A stretch of DNA of 64,000 bases from positions 1,178,001-1,242,000 of the forward strand of contig NZ_JAPEPB010000001.1 of the NCBI RefSeq assembly GCF_026340565.1, given 5' to 3'. The stretch's first letter is position 1; each line of letters starts with the position of its first letter. The translations under genes were made by a program, and so were the position numbers. The notes under the pieces were generated by a model. That model was not told the origin of the DNA. It saw only the letters and a list, made by a program, of their open reading frames with translations, and did not search any database. Origin of the DNA: Kitasatospora sp. NBC_01287 (GTDB taxonomy: Bacteria > Actinomycetota > Actinomycetes > Streptomycetales > Streptomycetaceae). Positions 51,470 to 59,055 of the stretch are shown here, piece by piece.

Positions 51470-53355
51470 GAAACGGACAACGGTTCGGCGTCCGCCGGTG
51501 TTCCGATCTCCGTCCCGCTGCCGCCGCCCGTACCGCGCCGACGGCGCTCGATCAGCACCGCCGCGCCGCAGGCCAGCAGGCCGATCACGGCCAGTGCCCA
51601 CTCCGGCGCGGCGCCGACCCGGTCGGCCAGGGTCCTGCTGTCGCGCAGCGGCACGTCGGCGCTGAGCGTGGCCGGGGTGAGCTCGGCGGTGCGGCTCTCG
51701 ATGCTGCCGTCCGGGCGGATGATCGCACTGATCCCGCTGGTCGCGGCGATCAGCACGGCCCTGCCGTGCTCGACCGCGCGCAGTTGGGACATCGCGAGCT
51801 GCTGGTCGGGCTGGCCGGTCTTGGCGTAGGTGGCGTTGTTGGTCTGCACCACGATCACCCGGCCGCCGTCGTTGACGGTGTCCCGGACGATCTCGTCGTA
51901 GGCGACCTCGAAGCAGATCACGTCGCCGATCCGGGCGGGGCCGAGCTGCATCACGCCGGTGCCCTTGCCCGGGTAGAAGTCGTGGGCGACCCGCTGCAGC
52001 CGGGTGATCACCTTCATCAGCACCGAGCGGAACGGCACGTACTCGCCGAACGGGACCGGGTGCTGCTTGGTGTAGTGGGCGCCGGGGCCGCTGATCGGGT
52101 CCCAGACGATGCCCTCGTTCTGCACGTGCTGCGGGTCGGGGCCGTCGACCAGCGCGCCGACCAGGGTGGGCACGCCGATCGAGCGGACCGCCTCGGTGAT
52201 CGTCTCGTAGGTGAGCGGGTCGCCGTAGGGGTCCTCGTCGGAGGAGTTCTCCGGCCAGATCACCAGCTGCGGCTTGGGCACCTGGCCGGACGCCACCTCG
52301 CCGGCCAGCTTCTCGGTCTCGTTGGCGTGGTTGTCCAGCACCTGCATCGGGCGGCCGAGGAAGTCCATGCCGGGGTGCGGGACGTTGCCCTGGACCACCG
52401 CGACCTGGGCGCTGGCCGGGCCGTCCGCGCTCTGGCCCGCGGTGGGCACCGGGACGGCGAAGCCGCTGATCACGATCAGCGCGGCGCAGGCGCCGGCCCC
52501 GGCGGGCAGCAGCACCCGGCGCGGCGCGGGAGCGGCGGGCACCCGTCCGGCCCGGTCGGCCGCCTCGCCCCCGACGGCCCCCGCACCCGCCGGGGCCCGG
52601 CGGTCCCGCAGGCGGCGCAGCGGCGGCAGCGCGAGGTAGGCGAGCAGGGTGGCGGTCAGCGCGACGGCGAAGGTGACCAGCACCGCGCCGCCGAGCGCGG
52701 CCAGCGGCGTGAACGGGCTGGAGGTGTTGGCGAAGGCCAGCCGCCCCCACGGGAAGCCGCCGAACGGCAGCCGGTCGCGGGCCCACTCCTCGGTCACCCA
52801 GAGGCAGGCCGCCCAGAGCGGCCAGCAACGCAGCCGCGAGGTGAGCGCCAGCGCGCCGCCCAGGGCCGCGAGGAAGGCGGCCTCGGCGGCCGACAGGCCG
52901 ACCCAGGCGTCCGAGCCGACCACCCGGATCCAGGCCAGCAGCCAGAGGAAGAAGGGGAACCCGAAGGCGAAGCCGGTCCAGGCGCCCTGGCGGAAGGTGC
53001 GGCCACGGGTGAGCAGCGAGAGCGCGGCCACCGCGAGGATCGACAGCGGCCACAGGCCGTAGGGCGGGAAGGCGGCGGCCAGTGCCAGCCCGGCCGCCGC
53101 GGCCAGCGCGGCGCGGCGCCAGCCGGCCCGCACCTTGGCCCGCCGCCGGGCGAAGCGGCCCGGCCGCGCGGCCTGTGGCGCTTCGCGGTCGGGGACCTCG
53201 CGGTCGGACGCCTCCGGGCCGGACACCTCCGGGTCGGACGCCTCACGGCCGGACGCCTCACGGCCGGACCCGACCTGGCCGGACACCTCCGGGCCGGACG
53301 CCTCGCGGCCGGGCGAATCCGGGGCGGGCGAATCCGCGTCGACGGGCAAAGCCAC
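51466..53355 (-). CDS. lnt: Apolipoprotein N-acyltransferase
   Basis: Membrane enzyme of about 629 residues that adds the third acyl chain to lipoproteins. After a hydrophilic N-terminal extension of about 80 residues made of five-residue repeats, there are about six transmembrane segments. The nitrilase domain follows with catalytic Glu in PVPFGEYVPF, Lys near KVITRLQRVAHD and the Cys in GDVICFEVAYDE. The N-terminal extension (SGPEVSGQVGSGREA-like) is encoded by ten 15-bp repeats and is unusual for the family. I start at GTG 53355; upstream in-frame starts would lengthen the extension. Confidence 0.9.
   Translation of the reverse strand: MALPVDADSPAPDSPGREASGPEVSGQVGSGREASGREASDPEVSGPEASDREVPDREAPQAARPGRFARRRAKVRAGWRRAALAAAAGLALAAAFPPYGLWPLSILAVAALSLLTRGRTFRQGAWTGFAFGFPFFLWLLAWIRVVGSDAWVGLSAAEAAFLAALGGALALTSRLRCWPLWAACLWVTEEWARDRLPFGGFPWGRLAFANTSSPFTPLAALGGAVLVTFAVALTATLLAYLALPPLRRLRDRRAPAGAGAVGGEAADRAGRVPAAPAPRRVLLPAGAGACAALIVISGFAVPVPTAGQSADGPASAQVAVVQGNVPHPGMDFLGRPMQVLDNHANETEKLAGEVASGQVPKPQLVIWPENSSDEDPYGDPLTYETITEAVRSIGVPTLVGALVDGPDPQHVQNEGIVWDPISGPGAHYTKQHPVPFGEYVPFRSVLMKVITRLQRVAHDFYPGKGTGVMQLGPARIGDVICFEVAYDEIVRDTVNDGGRVIVVQTNNATYAKTGQPDQQLAMSQLRAVEHGRAVLIAATSGISAIIRPDGSIESRTAELTPATLSADVPLRDSRTLADRVGAAPEWALAVIGLLACGAAVLIERRRRGTGGGSGTEIGTPADAEPLSVS
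53187..53336. repeat. Ten tandem 15-bp units inside lnt
   Basis: Units based on GGCCGGACGCCTCCG run without gaps in the 5' part of the gene. On the minus strand they encode five-residue repeats such as SGREA and SDPEV. They are frame-neutral, so copy-number change would alter only the tail length. Confidence 0.9.
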
Positions 53356-53500
53356 CTGCGCACCATCTCTCTGGCTGGATCCGGCCGGGTCGAGGGACCG
53401 CGGCCGGGGTCGGGATACCTTCGCGGTATTCGCGGTAAAGGTCGACGGTACCTGCCGCCGACCACCCACCGGAAGTCGCGGGCGGGTGAGAATCCGCAGG

Positions 53501-55135
53501 TCAGCCAGCGAGTTCGCGCTGGTAGACGGTCCGGCCGCGGACCACCGTGCGCAGGCAGGTCGGCAGCTCGGTGCCCGGGGTCAGGTCGGGCAGCCCCGGG
53601 GTGCCCGAGCGCGGGTCGGTGGACCAGCCCGCCACCCGCGAGTCGGGGGCCTGCACCACCAGCTCGCCGGTGCGCCAGAGCGCGTAGCTGGCCGGGGCGC
53701 CGGGGACCAGCACGCCCTCCTGGTCGCGGCCGATCGCCCGCCAGCCGCCGCGGGTGTGCGCGGCGAAGGCTGCGCGCACCGAGATCCGGTGCTCGGGGTT
53801 CTGGTGGAAGGCGGCGGCCCGCACCGTGCCCCAGGGGTCCAGCGGGGTGACCGGCGCGTCCGAGCCCAGCGCCAGCGGGACGCCGGCCCGCAGCAGCGCG
53901 GCGAACGGGTTGAGCGCGGCCGCCCGCTCGGTGCCCAGGCGCTGCGCGTACATGCCCTCGGGCCCGCCCCAGGTGGCGTCGAAGGCGGGCTGCACGGAGG
54001 CGGTCAGGCCCAGCTCGGAGAAGGCGTCGATCGCCTCCTCGTCCAGCGCCTCGGCGTGCTCGACCCGGTGCCGCAGCGCCTTCACCCGGGCCAGGCCGAC
54101 CCGGTCGGCGGCCGCGCGCACGCCCGCCAGCACGGCGGCGACGGCGGCGTCGCCGATCGCGTGGAAGCCGGCCTGCAGGCCCGCCTCGGTGCAGGCGGCG
54201 ACGTGGTCGGCGATCTGGGCGGCCGTCAGGTAGGCGGTGCCGTTCCGGTCCTGGCCGTCCGCGGGCAGGTCGCGGTACGCCTCGTGCAGGCAGGCGGTGC
54301 GGGAGCCGAACGCGCCGTCCGCGAAGAGGTCGCCGCCCGCGCCGACCGCGCCGAGCCGCCGGGCCCGCTCGACGCCGCCGCGCTCGCTCAGCTCGCCCCA
54401 GTACCCGTAGACCTCGGGCCCCGGGTGCTCGGCGGCCAGCGCGAGCAGGGCGCCGAGATCCTGCTCGGAGGAGATCTCGGGGCCGGCGCACTCGTGCAGC
54501 GCGGCGATGCCGAGGGCGGCGGCGCGCTGCAGGGTGGCCAGTTGGGCGGCGCGGCGCTGATCATCCGTCAGCTCGGCCAGCGCGGCGCGGCGCACGGCGT
54601 GGTGCGCGGCGCGGGTGAGCGGTCCCGTGGGGTGGTGGCCCGGCTGCCCGGCCAGGTCGGGGGTGCGCTCGCGCAGCGCGCTGGTGGCCAGGGCGGAGTG
54701 CACGTCGGTGCGCGAGAGGTAGAGCGGCGCCCCCTCGGCGGCGGCGTCCAGCTCCGCCAGGGTCGGCGGGCGGCCCTCGGGCCAGCGGGTCTCGTCCCAG
54801 CCGTGGCCGATCAGCACGCCCTGGTGCGCGCGGGCGTGCCCGGCGATCCGGGCCAGGGCCTCGGTGAGTGAGGCGCAGTCGCTCAGGTCCAGGCCGGTGA
54901 GGGCCAGGCCGGTGGAGGTTGCGTGCACGTGGGCGTCCACGAAGGCGGGGGTGACCAGCGCACCGGCCAGGTCGACGATCTCCTCCGCGACGCTCGCGTA
55001 CGCGTCGGCGGCGCCCTCGCTGCCGACCCAGGCGATCTGCTCGCCCTCGATCAGCATCGCGGTGGCGAAGGGGTCGGCCGGGCTGTAGACGGTGCCGCCG
55101 CGCAGCAGCACGGTGCGGGAGGTGCGTTCGGTCAT
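53501..55135 (-). CDS. Amidohydrolase, YtcJ/exoenzyme-regulatory type
   Basis: Metal-dependent amidohydrolase-superfamily enzyme of 544 residues. FVDAHVHATSTGLALTG has the HxH ligands, GFHAIGDAAVAAVLAG and RHRVEHAEALDEEAI supply further histidines, and LALGSDAPVTPLDPW the Asp. The C-terminus is the small beta domain. Likely a cytoplasmic hydrolase of amides or esters of unknown identity. Divergent regulation is not evident; the Lrp/AsnC gene upstream is in the same orientation. Confidence 0.9.
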   Translation of the reverse strand: MTERTSRTVLLRGGTVYSPADPFATAMLIEGEQIAWVGSEGAADAYASVAEEIVDLAGALVTPAFVDAHVHATSTGLALTGLDLSDCASLTEALARIAGHARAHQGVLIGHGWDETRWPEGRPPTLAELDAAAEGAPLYLSRTDVHSALATSALRERTPDLAGQPGHHPTGPLTRAAHHAVRRAALAELTDDQRRAAQLATLQRAAALGIAALHECAGPEISSEQDLGALLALAAEHPGPEVYGYWGELSERGGVERARRLGAVGAGGDLFADGAFGSRTACLHEAYRDLPADGQDRNGTAYLTAAQIADHVAACTEAGLQAGFHAIGDAAVAAVLAGVRAAADRVGLARVKALRHRVEHAEALDEEAIDAFSELGLTASVQPAFDATWGGPEGMYAQRLGTERAAALNPFAALLRAGVPLALGSDAPVTPLDPWGTVRAAAFHQNPEHRISVRAAFAAHTRGGWRAIGRDQEGVLVPGAPASYALWRTGELVVQAPDSRVAGWSTDPRSGTPGLPDLTPGTELPTCLRTVVRGRTVYQRELAG

Positions 55136-55199
55136 GGGGAACAGTCTGCACCCGGTCCGTCCACCTGCTGGACGCTGCCCCCTCGGCGCCCGGGCGCTG

Positions 55200-55265
55200 G
55201 GCCCGGAGCCCGGACTCGGGCTCGGGGCCCGGACTCGGGCTCGGACTCGGGGCCCGGACTCAGAG
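55200..55265. repeat. GGCCCGGACTCGGGCTCGG repeats
   Basis: Three nearly identical units of 19-25 bp fill the spacer between the amidohydrolase start and the Lrp/AsnC gene end, overlapping its last codons. Confidence 0.75.
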
Positions 55266-55700
55266 CCTGGGCGGGCGTGCCTCGTACGGCGTGGAGAGGA
55301 CCACGGTGGTGCGGGTGGAGACGCCGGCCGCGGTGCGGATCCTGGCCAGCAGGTCCTCCAGGTCGCCCGGTGCGCCGACCCGGACCTTGAGGATGTAGTT
55401 CTCGTCCCCCGCCACGCTGTGGCAGGCCTCGATCTCGGGCAGCGGGGCGAGCCGGTCGGGCACGTCGTCCGGGGCGCTGGGGTCGAAGGGCTTGACCGAG
55501 ATGAACGCGGTCAGTGCCAGGTCGACGGCGTCGGGGTCGATGATCGCCGAGTAGCCGCGGATCACCCCGCGCTGCTCCAGGCGGCGGACCCGCTGGTGGA
55601 CGGCCGAGGTGGACAGGCCGGTGGCCTTGCCGAGGTCGGTGTAGCTCATCCGCCCGTCCTGGACGAGCAGCTGGACAATGCGCTGGTCGAGATCCTCCAC
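55260..55700 (-). CDS. Lrp/AsnC-family transcriptional regulator
   Basis: Regulator of 146 residues. The HTH is in YTDLGKATGLSTSAVHQRV followed by RRLEQRGVIRGYSAIID. A RAM ligand-binding domain occupies the second half (LPEIEACHSVAGDENYILKV). Such proteins sense amino acids and control amino acid metabolism. The GTG at 55700 (VEDLDQRIVQLL) fits the family's usual start. It has no Shine-Dalgarno but follows a TAGGTT box (55709-55714) by 8 nt. Confidence 0.92.
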   Translation of the reverse strand: MEDLDQRIVQLLVQDGRMSYTDLGKATGLSTSAVHQRVRRLEQRGVIRGYSAIIDPDAVDLALTAFISVKPFDPSAPDDVPDRLAPLPEIEACHSVAGDENYILKVRVGAPGDLEDLLARIRTAAGVSTRTTVVLSTPYEARPPRL

Positions 55701-55814
55701 AAGGCGTAAACCTACCCGAGACCCGGGCGGGTGCCGCACACGCTGAGCGGCGCCCGGCTCACGGTCCGCACCGGGAGCGGGCGCCGGAGGCGGCGGGTGG
55801 CATGTGCCGGCGGA

Positions 55815-55832
55815 ATGTGGCGAAGGCCACAT
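55815..55832. promoter_or_regulatory. Small dyad in the Lrp/hypothetical divergent region
   Basis: ATGTGGC-GAAG-GCCACAT is a perfect 7-bp dyad with a 4-nt centre, about 115 bp upstream of the Lrp/AsnC start and 110 bp before the divergent gene. Confidence 0.35.
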
Positions 55833-55941
55833 CGCGAGTGCATCACCGTGCGCCGACCTGCAGGGTTATGAGCTTGCGGAGTTGGGAAAGGCTGCTGGTG
55901 GCCCGGGCCGAGTCGGCCCGGCCCGATCCAAGGGGGATCAC

Positions 55942-56439
55942 ATGCCTGCAACTGAGCAGCGCGCCTTCGGCGCCCAGCGCACCCTGACCTCGCACGACGA
56001 CCCGGAGGGCGAGGATCTCACCGCCGCCGGCGCCGACTTCGCCCCCGGCGCCGATCCCGGCGACGCCGAGACCTGGGAGATCTTCCGGGTGCACTGCCCG
56101 GAGTGCCACCGCCCGATCGCCCTGGTCGGCGACGAGGAGCTGCTGCCGCAGCACGCGGTGCTCCGCACGGCCTGGCACCCGTTCTCGCCCGCCCTCTGCC
56201 CGGGCTCCGGCCTGCCGACCGAGGACCTGGAGGAGTTCGCCACGGATTCCGGCCCGGCCAACGACCGGGAGTCCGACGCGGCGGACGGCCCGGCGCTCCA
56301 CCCGCTGGACGCGCTGCTGACGCTGCCCGCCGAACTCGACTGGCGCACCCAGCCCTTCTCGCACGTGGGCGGCCCCGGCTCGGTGCCGCTGCTGCTCGCC
56401 GAGCGGGTGCCCGCGCAGCGGGGCCTGGTCCGGGGCTGA
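55942..56439 (+). CDS. Conserved hypothetical protein with a cysteine pair
   Basis: 165 residues, acidic, with a short Cys-x-x-Cys-His element (VHCPECHRPIALVGDEELLP) and a later Cys (ALCPGSG) that might bind zinc. ATG 55942 follows AGGGGGATC. It is not in an operon. Function unknown. Confidence 0.75.
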   Translation: MPATEQRAFGAQRTLTSHDDPEGEDLTAAGADFAPGADPGDAETWEIFRVHCPECHRPIALVGDEELLPQHAVLRTAWHPFSPALCPGSGLPTEDLEEFATDSGPANDRESDAADGPALHPLDALLTLPAELDWRTQPFSHVGGPGSVPLLLAERVPAQRGLVRG

Positions 56440-56453
56440 ACCGGCGCCCGCCC

Positions 56454-56503
56454 GCCCGGGTGCTGACGGTGCGCCAGGTCCTGCGCACCGTCAGCACCCG
56501 GGC
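56454..56503. terminator. Strong hairpin between convergent genes
   Basis: Arms of 21 bp (56454-56474 and 56483-56503) with the loop CAGGTCCT, perfect pairing, 14 bp after one stop and 14 bp before the other. Confidence 0.8.
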
Positions 56504-56516
56504 AGGCCTGCTCCGT

Positions 56517-57680
56517 TCAGCCCCGGGTCAGGTGACGGCCGATCACCAGGCGCTGGATCTGGTTGGTGCCCTCGACGATCTGCAGCACCTTGGCCTCGCG
56601 CATGAAGCGCTCGGCCGGGAAGTCCTGGGTGTAGCCGTATCCGCCGAGCACCTGGACGGCGTCGGTGGTCACCCGCATCGCGGTGTCGGTGCAGAAGAGC
56701 TTGGCCATCGCGGCCTGCTTCGAGAAGGCGAGGCCCTCGTCGCGGCGGCAGGCGGCGGCCAGGTAGAGCGCGCGGCCGGCCTCGATCTGGGTGGCCATGT
56801 CGGCCAGCATGAAGGACAGGCCCTGGAAGTCGGCGATCGGACGGCCGAACTGCTGCCGGGTGCCCGCGTACTCCACCGCCTGGTCCAGCGCGGCCTGGGC
56901 CAGGCCGATCGCGCACGCCGCGATGCCCAGTCGGCCCGAGTCCAGCGCGGCCAGCGCGATCTGGAAGCCCTGGCCCTCCTCGCCGACCAGCCGGTCGGCG
57001 GCCACCCGCACACCGTCGAAGTGCAGCTGCGCGGTGGGCGAGCTGTTCATGCCCATCTTGTGCTCCGGCGGCGCGGCCGACAGGTGCTCGGCGTCACCCG
57101 GGACGAGCAGGCAGCTTATGCCGCGCGGACCGTCCTCGCCGGTGCGCACGATCGAGCTGTAGAAGTCGGCCCGCCCGCCGTGGGTGATCCACGCCTTGGT
57201 ACCGCGCAGCACGTACTCCGCGCCCTCGCGGTCGGCCCTGGTGCGCAGCGCCGCGGCGTCGGAGCCGGACTGCGGCTCGGAGAGGCAGTATGCGCCGAGC
57301 TGCTCGCCGCCGAGCATGCCGGGCAGCCAGCGCTCGCGCTGCTCGGGGCTGCCGAAGGTGGCGAGCGCGTGGCAGGAGAGGGTGTGCACGCTGGTGCCGA
57401 GCCCGATCGCCAGCCAGCCGGCCGCCAGCTCCTCCAGCACCTGCAGGTAGACCTCGTAGGGCTGGTCGCCGCCACCCACGGCCTCGGGGTAGGGCAGCGA
57501 CAGCAGGCCGGCCTCGCCCAGGGTCCGGAAGACCTCGCGCGGGAAGCGGCCGGCCGCCTCGTCCTCGGCGGCCCGGGGCAGCAGCTCGCGGTGGACCAGC
57601 TCGCGGGTGAGGGCGAGCAGCTCGCGGGCCTCGTCGCTGGGGAGTCGGCGTTCCACGGGCTTGGGGGGTGCGGCGTTCAT
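56517..57680 (-). CDS. Acyl-CoA dehydrogenase
   Basis: FAD-dependent acyl-CoA dehydrogenase of 387 residues. AYCLSEPQSGSDAAALRTRA is the FAD/substrate block, and KAWITHGGRADFYSSIVRTG and GRPIADFQGLSFMLADM follow. QVLGGYGYTQDFPAERFMRE and KVLQIVEGTNQIQRLVIGRH are the C-terminal signature, with Glu in VEGTNQ as the catalytic base. Probably acts in fatty-acid or branched-chain acid oxidation. The start ATG 57680 has GAGGAGGC upstream. No partner ETF or thiolase gene is adjacent. Confidence 0.93.
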   Translation of the reverse strand: MNAAPPKPVERRLPSDEARELLALTRELVHRELLPRAAEDEAAGRFPREVFRTLGEAGLLSLPYPEAVGGGDQPYEVYLQVLEELAAGWLAIGLGTSVHTLSCHALATFGSPEQRERWLPGMLGGEQLGAYCLSEPQSGSDAAALRTRADREGAEYVLRGTKAWITHGGRADFYSSIVRTGEDGPRGISCLLVPGDAEHLSAAPPEHKMGMNSSPTAQLHFDGVRVAADRLVGEEGQGFQIALAALDSGRLGIAACAIGLAQAALDQAVEYAGTRQQFGRPIADFQGLSFMLADMATQIEAGRALYLAAACRRDEGLAFSKQAAMAKLFCTDTAMRVTTDAVQVLGGYGYTQDFPAERFMREAKVLQIVEGTNQIQRLVIGRHLTRG

Positions 57681-57899
57681 GAGGGTGGTCGCCTCCTCGG
57701 TCGGGCCCCGGGGGTGTCCGGTAGGCGCGGTGGGGGGAGCTGGTGGACGTCCGCGACCGGGTCGCGGTGAACGGGCGTTCACATGTCTGGCGAAGCGAGT
57801 ATGCCTGATCCCGGGCCCCGCGTCACGACCGCCGGCCGATCCGTCCCGGCTCCGTCGCTTCGAGCCGAAGACCAGGTCAGGGGCCGTACAGTGACGCCA

Positions 57900-58496
57900 G
57901 TGAATCACCCGGTGCCGATCCCCCGTCCGCGCACGCTCGCCGAGCTGGCGCGGCGGCTGCGCGCCCTGCCGCCGTCCTGCGGCGGGGTGCGGCTGGTCGC
58001 GGTGGACGGGCACGCGGGCAGCGGCAAGACCACCTTCGCGGGCCTGCTCGCCGCGCGGCTGGACGGCGCGCCGGTGGTGCACCTGGACGACCTGGCCACC
58101 CAGCAGGCCTTCTTCGGCTGGACCGAGCGACTGCGCGCGCAGGTGCTGCGACCGCTGGCGCTCGGCGAGAGCGCCCGCTTCGAGGCCTACGACTGGGTCG
58201 CCGAGCGGTTCGCGCAACCGCGGGTGGTGCCGCCCGCACCGGTGGTGCTGCTGGAGGGCGTCGGTGCCGGGCGGCGGGCGGTGCGGCCCGCGCTCGCCGA
58301 GCTGATCTGGATGGAGCTGCCGGCCGCCGACGCCAGGGCCCGCGGCCTGCGGCGGGACGGGCCGGAACTGGCCGCCTTCTGGGAGCGCTGGACGGCGGCC
58401 GAGGCGGCCCATTTCGCCGCCGACCCCAGCCGACCGTTCGCCGGGCTGCGGGTGGACGGGCGGAGCGGCGAGCTGCTGCCGGCCGACCCTGGCTGA
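57900..58496 (+). CDS. Uridine-kinase-like P-loop NTPase
   Basis: Small nucleoside-kinase-type protein of about 198 residues. The Walker A is VDGHAGSGKTTFA (about residue 37). HLDDLATQQAFFGW and PPAPVVLLEGVGAGRRAV follow, with LWMELPAA-like strands toward the end. Streptomycete genes of this type are often annotated as uridine kinase, but the substrate is uncertain. A TACAGT box (57887-57892) ends 7 nt before GTG 57900, with no Shine-Dalgarno; GTG 57891 is in frame and within the box, so 57900 is preferred. Divergent from the acyl-CoA dehydrogenase. Confidence 0.83.
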   Translation: MNHPVPIPRPRTLAELARRLRALPPSCGGVRLVAVDGHAGSGKTTFAGLLAARLDGAPVVHLDDLATQQAFFGWTERLRAQVLRPLALGESARFEAYDWVAERFAQPRVVPPAPVVLLEGVGAGRRAVRPALAELIWMELPAADARARGLRRDGPELAAFWERWTAAEAAHFAADPSRPFAGLRVDGRSGELLPADPG

Positions 58497-58499
58497 CCC

Positions 58500-58562
58500 G
58501 GCTGGCTCGGCTGGCTCGGCTGGTCCGACCGGGCCGACCGGGCCGACCGGGCCGACCGGGCC
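58500..58562. repeat. Seven tandem 9-bp units
   Basis: GGCTGGCTC twice, GGCTGGTCC once and GACCGGGCC four times follow the kinase-like gene's stop. The period and words resemble the array at 2776-2847. Confidence 0.9.
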
Positions 58563-58643
58563 GGCGCCAGAACATGTCATCCAGATGAACGAGAGATGTC
58601 ACACACACCAACCAGCGGCCTGACCAGCTGACTAAGCGGTCGC

Positions 58644-58673
58644 TTGACCGGGAGTACGGATTTGAACTAAGTT
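58644..58673 (+). promoter_or_regulatory. Promoter of the small RNA
   Basis: TTGACC at 58644-58649 and TAAGTT at 58668-58673 with an 18-bp spacer. The box is part of the dyad GAACTAAGTTC. A transcript would start at about 58680. Confidence 0.6.
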
Positions 58674-58679
58674 CTCCCT

Positions 58680-58760
58680 CAGCGGGATTTAGTTGAGCCC
58701 GCAACTAGACGCGGCACCTCCGGCTCGTTCCCCCGTGAGCCGGAGGTGCCGTTCTTTTTT
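58680..58760 (+). ncRNA. Probable small RNA of about 80 nt
   Basis: No start codon with a ribosome binding site lies behind the promoter. The sequence forms a 5' GCGGG/CCCGC hairpin and a TAGTTG/CAACTA dyad, then a 14-bp hairpin GGCACCTCCGGCTC/GAGCCGGAGGTGCC (58713-58750) with a loop GTTCCCCCGT. It ends GTTCTTTTTT, a rare true U-tract in this genome. The C5 loop recalls the actinobacterial 6C RNA (C6 loops), but I cannot assign it. After it, up to the AAA gene at 59056, I see nothing else. Confidence 0.65.
58713..58760 (+). terminator. Rho-independent terminator of the small RNA
   Basis: Perfect 14-bp stem with a 10-nt loop, followed by GTTCTTTTTT. It is the only hairpin in the window that I see with a clear T-run. 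Confidence 0.85.
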
Positions 58761-59055
58761 CCGCGCCCACCCGCGCCCACCCGCACCCATCCGCGCGGCC
58801 CACCGCCCCCGCGACCCACCGCGCCCCGCCCCACGGCCGTTTCCCCGCGGGCCGCCCGGGGCATCGTCCGACCAGGTCCGTGCGGTGAACCGTCAGTACG
58901 CCAACGGTCAACGCACACCAATGATTTGGACCTGCGCGACACCCTTACGGATCAGCGCCGCACGGGTACGATTCCGCACAGGCGCAGAAGCGTCCCGGGT
59001 GCACGGCGCTGTCCCGCCATTGACCGGGCCTCGGTGCACACCACGGGGGGCGTGA

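Noticed and set aside
58680-58760. Assignment of the small RNA as 6C RNA
   Set aside because: The loop has five cytosines, not six, and I do not see the second C-rich loop. Without a covariance search the name is not justified.
58679-58942. Minus-strand open frame across the small RNA
   Set aside because: No ribosome binding site, low-complexity Gly/Arg text, and it lies over a terminator.
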